Shown piece by piece: positions 57,464 to 64,000 of a stretch of 64,000 nucleotides of DNA (positions are counted from its first letter, which is position 1; each line of letters begins with the position of its first letter). The notes under the pieces were generated by a model that ran no database searches, was not told the origin of the DNA, and saw only the letters and a program-made list of their open reading frames with translations. The stretch covers positions 122,774-186,773 of the forward strand of contig NZ_BDCE01000067.1 of the NCBI RefSeq assembly GCF_001613345.1, in the 5' to 3' direction. This DNA comes from Nocardia uniformis NBRC 13702. GTDB taxonomy: Bacteria; Actinomycetota; Actinomycetes; Mycobacteriales; Mycobacteriaceae. The translations under genes and the position numbers were made by a program.

Positions 57464-59061
57464 GCGAGAAGTCCACTGTTCCAGGCCAGTTCACGCTGGT
57501 CCTGCATTCACATCTGCCCTGGCTGGCCCATCACGGGCGGTGGCCGGTCGGTGAGGAATGGTTGTACCAGTCGTGGGCGGCCACCTATCTGCCCGTAGCG
57601 AAGGTGCTGAGAAACCTTGCCGCCGAAGGGCGTTCACATCTGCTGAGCCTCGGCATCACGCCGGTGCTGGCGGCACAGCTCGATGACCCGCACTGCCTCT
57701 CGGGCATGCATCACTGGTTGGGCAACTGGAAGCTGCGCGCCGACGAGGCGTCGATGGCCGGCAATACCGCACTCGGCGCGCACGAACATCGGCTCGCCAC
57801 CGAGGCTCTCGACGATTTCGAGACGCGCTGGCGGCACGGATCGTCACCGGTATGGCGGGAGCTGATCGACGCCGAGGCCATCGAACTGCTCGGCGGTCCC
57901 CTGGCTCATCCGTTCCAGCCGCTGCTGGACGAGCGGCTGCGGACCTATCAGCTGCACGAAGGTCTCGCCGACGCACAGCACCGCGTCGGCCACACCCCCG
58001 CCGGTATCTGGGCTCCCGAATGCGGATTCACACCCGGTATGGAGAAGAACTACGACGCGGCGGGCATCTCCCATTTCATGTGCGACGGGCCCGCACTGCG
58101 CGGTGACACCTCGCTCGGGCGACCCGTCTGGGACTCGGACACGGTGGTGTTCGGACGCGATCTGCACGTGTCCTATCGCGTCTGGTCGCCGAAATCCGGG
58201 TACCCCGGACAGCCGTACTACCGTGATTTCCATCACTACGATCATGCCTCCGGGCTCAAACCCGCCCGGGTCACCGGCAAAACCGTCGCCGGGCCGGACA
58301 AGGCTCCCTACGATCCGGAACTCGCCGCCGCGGCCATCGAACGCGATGTCGCCGACTTCGTGGCGACGGTGCGCGAACGCCTGTTCTCCGAATCCGAACG
58401 CATCGGTCGACCCGCGCTCGTGGTGGCCGCGTTCGACACCGAACTGTTCGGGCACTGGTGGCACGAGGGCCCGCAGTGGCTCGATCAGGTGCTGCGCGCA
58501 CTGCCCGAAGCCGGTGTCACGGTCGGTACCCTCGCCGATGCGCGGGACCGTGGTTACGTGGGCGAACGCGTCGAATTGGCCGATTCCTCGTGGGGTTCGG
58601 GCAAGGACTGGCGAGTGTGGGCCGGGGACCAGGTTGCCGATCTGGTCGACCTCAATACCGATATCGTGCGGCTGGCGCTCGACACCCTCGACAAGATGCG
58701 CGCCGACCAGGACGGGCTGCGCGATCCGGTCGCCGATCAGCTGCTGCGCGAAACCATCCTCACCATCTCCAGCGACTGGGCGTTCATGGTCTCCAAGGAC
58801 TCCGCCGCCGGCTACGCGCGTGACCGCGCTCATGAGCACGCACACGCCGTGCGCGAAATCGCTTCCGCTATTTCCGGCGGGCAACTCGCCAAAGCACAGC
58901 GGTTGGCGGCAGGATGGGCTGCGGCCGACGGACTCTTCCCGGCGCTCGACGCGCGCCGACTCGGCCCCGCCCTCGGCGGGAACGACGAGTCCGGAGGAGG
59001 CAGCTTGCGTAACCACGCAGGGCCCCGTGGACGCCGCATGGACGCAGAAGGACCCCGATGA
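57460..59061 (+). CDS. GH57 1,4-alpha-glucan branching enzyme (Rv3031-like)
   Basis: 533 residues. GH57 motifs in order: VLHSHLPWLAHHG, GIWAPECGF with nucleophile Glu187, and VVAAFDTELFGHWWHEGP with acid/base Asp326, then ADSSWGSGKDWRVW. Introduces alpha-1,6 branches into short alpha-1,4-glucans. The last ~35 residues (GGNDESGGGSLRNHAGPRGRR...) are a low-complexity extension. Start and stop both overlap neighbouring genes by 4 bp, a tight three-gene operon. Confidence 0.92.
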   Translation: MSEKSTVPGQFTLVLHSHLPWLAHHGRWPVGEEWLYQSWAATYLPVAKVLRNLAAEGRSHLLSLGITPVLAAQLDDPHCLSGMHHWLGNWKLRADEASMAGNTALGAHEHRLATEALDDFETRWRHGSSPVWRELIDAEAIELLGGPLAHPFQPLLDERLRTYQLHEGLADAQHRVGHTPAGIWAPECGFTPGMEKNYDAAGISHFMCDGPALRGDTSLGRPVWDSDTVVFGRDLHVSYRVWSPKSGYPGQPYYRDFHHYDHASGLKPARVTGKTVAGPDKAPYDPELAAAAIERDVADFVATVRERLFSESERIGRPALVVAAFDTELFGHWWHEGPQWLDQVLRALPEAGVTVGTLADARDRGYVGERVELADSSWGSGKDWRVWAGDQVADLVDLNTDIVRLALDTLDKMRADQDGLRDPVADQLLRETILTISSDWAFMVSKDSAAGYARDRAHEHAHAVREIASAISGGQLAKAQRLAAGWAAADGLFPALDARRLGPALGGNDESGGGSLRNHAGPRGRRMDAEGPR

Positions 59062-60320
59062 AGATCTTGATGGTGTCGTGGGAGTACCCACCTGTCGTTG
59101 TCGGCGGGTTGGGCCGTCACGTCCATCACCTGGCTACCGAACTAGCGGCGGCCGGACATGAGGTCGTGGTGCTGGCTCGTCGGCCCATGGGCACCGACGC
59201 GAGCACCCATCCCACGCACTCGTTCGTCGAGGACGGGGTGCTGGTGGTCGCGGTCGCCGAGGATTCACCGTGCTTCGACTTCGGCGAGGACATGCTGGCG
59301 TGGACCCTCGCGATGGGTCACGCCATGGTTCGGGCCGGGATCGCGCTGGAAAAGCCCGGCGTCGGTGAGGGCTGGACCCCCGATGTCGTGCACGCGCACG
59401 ACTGGCTGGTCGCGCATCCCGGTATCGCGCTGGCCGAGTTCTATGACGTGCCACTGGTTTCCACCATTCACGCCACCGAGGCCGGGCGGCACAGCGGCTG
59501 GGTGTCGGGCCGGGTCAATAAGCAGGTGCACTCGGTCGAATGGTGGCTGGCGCACGAATCCGATGCGCTCATCACCTGTTCGGCCTCCATGCAGGACGAG
59601 GTCGAGCGGCTCTACAGCCCCGACCGGACGCCGCTGACCGTCATTCGCAATGGCATCGACGTGGGCGCGTGGACTTTCCGCGAACGCGCCCCGCGCTCCG
59701 GCCCGCCGCGTCTGCTCTACGTCGGCCGCCTCGAATACGAGAAGGGTGTGCAGGACGCCATCGCCGCCCTCCCCCGTATCCGAAAGGCCCATCCCGGAAC
59801 GACTTTGACCGTCGCCGGTGTCGGCACCCAATTCGACTGGCTGCGCGAACGCGCCCGCCACCACCGCGTCGCCCGTGCCGTCAATTTCGTCGGCCGCCTC
59901 GACCACACCGATCTGCTGGGCTGGCTGCACAGCGCCGACGCGATCGTCCTGCCCAGCCGCTACGAACCCTTCGGCATTGTCGCGCTGGAAGCGGCCGCTG
60001 CGGGGACGCCCTTGGTCACGTCGACCGCAGGTGGTCTCGGCGAACTCGTCATCGACGACGTCACCGGCGCATCCTTCGAACCAGCCGACGTCAACGGTCT
60101 GGTCGACGCCGCAGTCTCCGTCCTCGACAACCAGGCTGCCGCCCAGGACCGCGCCTGGGCCGCCCGCGAACGCCTCACCGCCGACTTCGCCTGGGATGTG
60201 GTCGCCGCCGAAACCGCCCTGGTCTACCAGGCCGCAAAACGCCGCGTCCGCATCCCCCTGACCCGCCCGGTGATCGCGGAACGCCCACTCCCGGAACGCG
60301 ATCCGAACCAGCCGATCTGA
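59058..60320 (+). CDS. GT4 alpha-(1,4)-glucosyltransferase (Rv3032-like)
   Basis: 420 residues with a GT-B fold. N-terminal MKILMVSWEYPPVVVGGLGRHVHHLA, VVHAHDWLVAHPG, then donor-side VIRNGIDVGAW, LLYVGRLEYEKGVQDAI and the EX7E region PSRYEPFGIVALEAAAAGTPLV. Related mycobacterial enzymes extend the alpha-1,4-glucan of methylglucose lipopolysaccharide and contribute to glycogen-like glucan. Overlaps the GH57 gene (ATGA). Convergent with the small membrane gene at 60333. Confidence 0.9.
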   Translation: MKILMVSWEYPPVVVGGLGRHVHHLATELAAAGHEVVVLARRPMGTDASTHPTHSFVEDGVLVVAVAEDSPCFDFGEDMLAWTLAMGHAMVRAGIALEKPGVGEGWTPDVVHAHDWLVAHPGIALAEFYDVPLVSTIHATEAGRHSGWVSGRVNKQVHSVEWWLAHESDALITCSASMQDEVERLYSPDRTPLTVIRNGIDVGAWTFRERAPRSGPPRLLYVGRLEYEKGVQDAIAALPRIRKAHPGTTLTVAGVGTQFDWLRERARHHRVARAVNFVGRLDHTDLLGWLHSADAIVLPSRYEPFGIVALEAAAAGTPLVTSTAGGLGELVIDDVTGASFEPADVNGLVDAAVSVLDNQAAAQDRAWAARERLTADFAWDVVAAETALVYQAAKRRVRIPLTRPVIAERPLPERDPNQPI

Positions 60321-60332
60321 CGAAACCGATAC

Positions 60333-60500
60333 CTACTTCCGGACGTAGAAGAACCCCGAGCCGATGATGGCGATGGCGATCATGACGGCGATTCCGGCGA
60401 TGAGGTTGCCGAAGTAGGTGGCTACGCCGAATCCGATAATGACGGCTACTACCAGGGCTGACCATTCGATGATGGTTGGTTGCCTTGTCGGTGTTCGCAT
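60333..60500 (-). CDS. 55-residue two-helix membrane protein
   Basis: ATG 60500 has GGAGGAGC directly upstream, a strong ribosome site. Two hydrophobic helices (WSALVVAVIIGFGVATYF and IAGIAVMIAIAIIGSGFFYV) after a short polar N-terminus. It lies 74 bp downstream of the NACHT-type gene on the same strand and may be cotranscribed with it. Function unknown. Confidence 0.65.
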   Translation of the reverse strand: MRTPTRQPTIIEWSALVVAVIIGFGVATYFGNLIAGIAVMIAIAIIGSGFFYVRK

Positions 60501-60574
60501 GGTGCTCCTCCGATTCCGCGGTGCCCCGCACCGCTGTGGCCCCATTCCCATTGTCCATGAAGGGGGCTCGCCGA

Positions 60575-62785
60575 TCACGCGCCCGCGAGCTCTAGTTCCG
60601 ATGAATCGTCGTGGTCGTGATTGCGAGGTGGGGTCGGGTTCGCCAGTAGCCAGCGGCGGAAGGACTCGTCGCTGAACTGGTAGTTTCCGCCGGCGGCGCG
60701 TAAGAGCCCGGCGCGGTGGGCCCATTCCAGGAAAACGGCTGGGCGTGGGCTGAATCGGTCGCCGCCGAGCAGGAGCAGGCAGGCGCAGGTGTAGCGGATT
60801 CGGCGGACCGCGCAGGTGCCGCCGCCGACCGCGACCGCGGAGGTCGCGGCTGTGAACAGGGCGAGGTGTAGGCCGGTGCGGTCGGTCGTGAAGGCCACGA
60901 CGGCGTAGCAGAGCGCGAAACCGGCCAGGGCGGTGAGCAATACGACCCAGGCGGTGCGGCCCCACTGGAACAGCCAGCGGTGTTCACCCGCGGGTTCGAG
61001 GAAACGCACCTCCAGGACCGGTCCCAGGAAGGCCAGCAGTGCGGCCAGGATCGCGACGACCGGCCATACACCGGCTGCACCCGCGAGACCGTGCCCGGCG
61101 AGCAGAATCACCCTGTCGTGCAACCAGATCGGTGAACCCGCACCGGCGATACGCGACGCCTGGGCCAGTGCGACCACCAGGCCGACGACGAATCCGGTCG
61201 CCGCGAAACGGGTGGCACGCTGTACCAGCCGCGAGGTACTGCCCGACCAGCCCCGCGCCGCCACCGCGGCGGCCGCGATGGCGGAGACGGCCAAACCGAT
61301 CGCGAGCGTGCGCGCCGATTCCATCGGCCGGTAATTCCACCAGGCGATATCGACCGCCAGCGCCACCACCAGTCCGGCGAACAGGGCGGTGGCACCGATA
61401 CGCGCGGTCATACTCGCGACCGGCGACCAGTGCTGGCGCGTCCACGTCGGGGCGGAGCTGACGATTCCGCACAGCAGGGCCATCGGAACGAGCAGCGGGT
61501 CGAGAGCGAAAGCCGGTGTGGTGCAGGTCCATCCGAAGAGACCGAAGAGGCCGTCGCCGGACGGGGTCCGAACGCAGGCGTAATGCGTGCCCATAATGCC
61601 GTAGGCGTAGCCGAGCACAATGAATCCGAGCAGAGCCGCCAGGACGCCCTGCAGGATGCGGGTGCGTTTGCCGATCAGTTCCCAGATGTCGTCGCGCCCG
61701 AAGACGGTGTCGATACGCCCGACTCGCGGTCGCGCACCGAGGTATTCGGCGAGACCGTGCAGCCAGCGGTGAACTTGGCCCTCGTCATAGCGGTCGGTTC
61801 CGGAGGCGACGCGGGGCGTGCTCTCGATCGCAGCGGCCAGGACGGCCGAATGCAGCACCGACGCCACCTCCGCCTCACTGCTCGCATGCACCAGCCGGGC
61901 GATATCGCCGGGTCGGCCGCGTCGCAGAAAGTTCACGGCGAGCGTGAAATGTACCGGGGTGCGCAGTGATCGGGCCAGTGGGCCGTCCGGGGATTCGACC
62001 AGCCGCCACACCACCGGCTTCCAGGTATCGCTGTCGTAGGTCGGGTCGTTGCGCATTTCATTGAGGCGCTCGAGCACCGTCTGGGTGCCGATGGGCTGCA
62101 GTTCGATCACCGTGGCCGAACCCAGTCTGCCGCCGTCGGAGCGCAGGCGCTGGTAGGTGTCGGCATCGCAGCCGATGACGAGGGCACGGTCGTGCCATTC
62201 CGCGGCGTCGAGCTGTTCGATGGCGCAACGCAATCGGACGGGTTCACGACCCGGTGGGTCCATGCCGTCGATCCGTTCGAGCACCGGCAGGATGGCGCCG
62301 CTCTCGACCAGTCGCCGCACCACACCCACCCGCAGACCGTGGTCGCTGGCTATGCGATCGGCCAGCCAGCCGGTCAGGCTGCGCGTCAAGGGATTCCAGG
62401 TCGCCGCATCCACCCGCACCGGCACCGGGCCACGCTCCTCGGTTGGTCGGCGATCGCGGTCGGCGAGCAATTCGAGCAGCAGGCTCAGCAGGGTGACGGC
62501 CTTACCCGCGCCGGGTTCGCCCAGTACCAGCAGCCGCTCCCCGGAGCGGCTCGGATAATATCCGGCGATTTGTCGCACGGTCCGAATATTCGGGTCCTCG
62601 TATTCCGCTTCGGGCGCCCAGCTTTCGAAACGAATTCGGTCATATTCGACACTTCGGTCATATTCGGCGCGCGACATCCACAATCGGGCCAAATTGTCCC
62701 GTTCGCGCCGTTCCACCGCGCGGGCCAGCGTGTCGGCCCAGTGAACCCACAAGGACTTACCCCCTTGTTCCGGCAGATACCTCAA
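60575..62785 (-). CDS. membrane NACHT/STAND-type NTPase
   Basis: 736 residues from TTG 62785; the start is uncertain. An N-terminal segment of about 80 residues leads to a NACHT-like NTPase: Walker A VLGEPGAGKA (89-96, Ala where Ser/Thr is usual), a Walker B-like ILPVLERIDGMD in place of the usual LPVLDGLDE, and TVIELQPIGTQTVLERL after it. From about residue 385 there are roughly eight to ten membrane helices, then a short soluble C-terminus (VFLEWAHRAGLLRAAGGNYQFSDESFRRWL). Actinobacteria have many such proteins; some NACHT proteins act in phage defence. The substituted Walker A may reduce nucleotide hydrolysis. Function unproven. Confidence 0.7.
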   Translation of the reverse strand: MRYLPEQGGKSLWVHWADTLARAVERRERDNLARLWMSRAEYDRSVEYDRIRFESWAPEAEYEDPNIRTVRQIAGYYPSRSGERLLVLGEPGAGKAVTLLSLLLELLADRDRRPTEERGPVPVRVDAATWNPLTRSLTGWLADRIASDHGLRVGVVRRLVESGAILPVLERIDGMDPPGREPVRLRCAIEQLDAAEWHDRALVIGCDADTYQRLRSDGGRLGSATVIELQPIGTQTVLERLNEMRNDPTYDSDTWKPVVWRLVESPDGPLARSLRTPVHFTLAVNFLRRGRPGDIARLVHASSEAEVASVLHSAVLAAAIESTPRVASGTDRYDEGQVHRWLHGLAEYLGARPRVGRIDTVFGRDDIWELIGKRTRILQGVLAALLGFIVLGYAYGIMGTHYACVRTPSGDGLFGLFGWTCTTPAFALDPLLVPMALLCGIVSSAPTWTRQHWSPVASMTARIGATALFAGLVVALAVDIAWWNYRPMESARTLAIGLAVSAIAAAAVAARGWSGSTSRLVQRATRFAATGFVVGLVVALAQASRIAGAGSPIWLHDRVILLAGHGLAGAAGVWPVVAILAALLAFLGPVLEVRFLEPAGEHRWLFQWGRTAWVVLLTALAGFALCYAVVAFTTDRTGLHLALFTAATSAVAVGGGTCAVRRIRYTCACLLLLGGDRFSPRPAVFLEWAHRAGLLRAAGGNYQFSDESFRRWLLANPTPPRNHDHDDSSELELAGA

Positions 62786-62882
62786 CTTGCACAGGCACTA
62801 TCGGGCGACAGCATGCCACATAATTCTCCGAGGTCGAACCCCGACGAGTTTGTCATTCAGCGCATTAACAGACTGGTCAGAA

Positions 62883-63419
62883 TTACAATTTCTTCAGCAC
62901 GCGCTGCACGGTCAAAAAGGTGCGCGTGGTGATGTCCTTGCCGTGGTGCTTCTCCAGCCAGGCCATGAACTTCGGGGTGTTCGGTGTGCTGTTGTCGACC
63001 ACCCACAGCACCGCGTGCGTTCCCTTGTCGTAGCCGACCACCCGCACCGTCGGGTCGACCTCCGTCGTCTCGAGCTCCGGGGGTTCGACGTGATACTTCA
63101 GAAAGGTAACCGTCAGATAGGTTTCGCGGCAGTGCGTCAGACCGGCGAACGGATCGGCCTCCACCAGGGCGCGCAGCTGATCGCTGCTGCGAATCAGGGT
63201 GCCGCCGCCAATGCCGAGTTGGTCCTGCAAGGCCTGCTGAATCCGCGATTCCAGTGCGGGAACATCAGTTTCGGGAGCGCTGAACACGATATTGCCGCTC
63301 GACAGCACCGAACCCACGCCCTCGAGGCCGAGACCTTCGAATACGCCGCGCAGCTTGTCGTTCTTCATATTCGGGTTCATCGGCGCGATCCCACGCAGGA
63401 AGGCGGCATAGCGATTCAT
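62883..63419 (-). CDS. DUF1697 family protein
   Basis: 178 residues from ATG 63419 (MNRYAAFLRGIAPMNPNMKNDKL); the frame is open to 63533 through repeat copy C and is rejected there. Typical DUF1697 content: LRGIAPMNPNMKND, VGSVLSSGNIVFSA, LTVTFLKY and VVDNSTPNTPKFMAWLEKHHG. Soluble protein of unknown function. Its upstream region is repeat copy C, so its promoter may overlap the repeat. Confidence 0.85.
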   Translation of the reverse strand: MNRYAAFLRGIAPMNPNMKNDKLRGVFEGLGLEGVGSVLSSGNIVFSAPETDVPALESRIQQALQDQLGIGGGTLIRSSDQLRALVEADPFAGLTHCRETYLTVTFLKYHVEPPELETTEVDPTVRVVGYDKGTHAVLWVVDNSTPNTPKFMAWLEKHHGKDITTRTFLTVQRVLKKL

Positions 63420-63449
63420 ACCGCCGACAGTACCGCCGCCCCGACCTCG

Positions 63450-63592
63450 TCCCGATGTGACAACTGATTTCGCAAGGTTCGGGGTAACTCGTCGGGTACG
63501 CCCACAATCGGCTCGGCACGCAACCGCCGGCACGCGTGCACGACAGTCAACGGCTCTCAGCCGTGCGCTGAAGATTCGGGGAGGCGGGGGAG
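63450..63592 (-). repeat. 143-bp repeat family, copy C
   Basis: Inverted relative to copies A and B. On the minus strand it runs from CTCCCCCGCCTCCCCGAATC through CACGCGTGCCGGCGG and GTACCCGACGAGTTACCCC to CACATCGGGA. It supplies the last codons and stop of the acyltransferase gene. Confidence 0.85.
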
Positions 63593-64000
63593 CCCGCCGT
63601 TGCCGACCCCGTTCTTCTTGCGCTCGATATCGGCCAGGGCGGCAAGGTGTTCGGCCCGCTGCGATGCGGCGGCGTCCCAGGCCACCTTGCGGTTCTTGAC
63701 GGCCTTGGCGGGCGCGCCGACCGCGATACTGAAGTCCGGGAAATCACCCTTCACCACGGCGTGCGCACCGAGCACACAGCCCCGGCCCACGCGGGTGCCG
63801 CGCAACACGGTCACCTTGGCGGCGATCCAGGTGTCGGGACCGATCCGGACCGGGCTCTTCACAATGCCCTGGTCCTTGATCGGCATGGTGATGTCGTCCA
63901 TGCGGTGGTCGAAGTCGCAGATGTAGCACCAGTCCGCGACCAGGGTGGATTCGCCGATCTCGATATCGAGGTAGGTGTTGACGACATTGTCCTTGCCGAA
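63557..64000 (-). CDS. hexapeptide-repeat acyltransferase, partial at right edge (Rv3034c-like)
   Basis: 147 C-terminal residues are visible; the gene enters from beyond 64000. Left-handed beta-helix repeats: VVNTYLDIEIGESTLVADWCYICDFDHRMDDI, IGPDTWIAAKVTVLRGTRVGRGCVLGAHAVVKGDFPDFSIAVGAPAKAVKNR, with His in DFDHRMDD as a possible catalytic residue. It fits O-acetyl- or acyltransferases. The last residues GLPRLPESSAHG and the stop are encoded by repeat copy C, so the natural C-terminus was probably replaced. Confidence 0.82.
   Translation of the reverse strand, partial: FGKDNVVNTYLDIEIGESTLVADWCYICDFDHRMDDITMPIKDQGIVKSPVRIGPDTWIAAKVTVLRGTRVGRGCVLGAHAVVKGDFPDFSIAVGAPAKAVKNRKVAWDAAASQRAEHLAALADIERKKNGVGNGGLPRLPESSAHG

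Overview
The window is high-GC actinobacterial DNA, most likely from Nocardia or a close relative (inference). Supporting signs are the XRE/DUF397 pairs, PknB-type kinases, an F420-dependent PPOX protein, and a gene backbone that follows the Mycobacterium tuberculosis order Rv3011c to Rv3034c: gatA-gatC, an ACT-domain protein, ligA, a Rv3015c-like methionine synthase, mnmA, iscS, a PlsC acyltransferase, a Rv3027c-like GNAT, etfBA, then a methyltransferase, GH57 and GT4 set (Rv3030-Rv3032-like) and a hexapeptide acyltransferase at the right edge (Rv3034c-like). Locus correspondences are from memory and were not searched.

Layout. 0-12 kb is accessory: an XRE/DUF397 pair, two small Cys-containing paralogous proteins, a Ser/Thr kinase, a two-component pair split by repeats, a phospholipase A2-like protein translationally coupled to a membrane alpha/beta hydrolase, and a TetR/SDR pair. 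12-18 kb is housekeeping (gatCA, ACT protein, GNAT, ligA). 18-27 kb is an accessory block: TetR-P450-PPOX, an ArsR-SRPBCC fusion, an AAA ATPase, a methyltransferase/TetR pair, a resolvase-like protein and a second XRE with two DUF397 genes. 27-31 kb holds the metE-like gene, iscS and mnmA, followed by a frameshifted GH15 relic. 31-40 kb is an unusual complex-I-like cluster. 40-42.3 kb is an MFS/TetR cassette bracketed by a 66-bp direct repeat. 42-54 kb has lipid acyltransferases, a QueA-like enzyme with an SDR, a PadR-DrrAB-type ABC operon, ndh with a divergent LysR gene, a second kinase and an APH-like kinase. 54-64 kb has etfBA, the probable methylglucose lipopolysaccharide genes, a membrane NACHT-type NTPase, DUF1697 and the acyltransferase.

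The strongest candidate for something undescribed is the 31.3-40.1 kb cluster: nuoA, a NuoB/NuoD-like fusion, then nuoH, J, K, L, M and N. It keeps the antiporter-like membrane subunits with most of their key Lys/Glu residues. It has no NuoE, F, G, C or I, and its only peripheral-arm-like gene has lost the NuoB cluster cysteines and carries a (xxH)n histidine-rich linker. An ordinary NADH-driven complex I therefore cannot be built from it alone.

A second theme is dispersed repeats. One family (about 150 bp, with a large inverted-repeat core) has a copy starting at a stop codon and another inserted in frame inside the Nuo fusion gene. A second family (143 bp, beginning CTCCCCCGCCTCCCC) has supplied the C-terminal codons of two genes and, at the left edge, has expanded as a 21-bp tandem array read as a heptapeptide tail. 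Several divergent regulator pairs also show clear palindromic operators. No tRNA, rRNA, CRISPR array, transposase or phage gene was seen.
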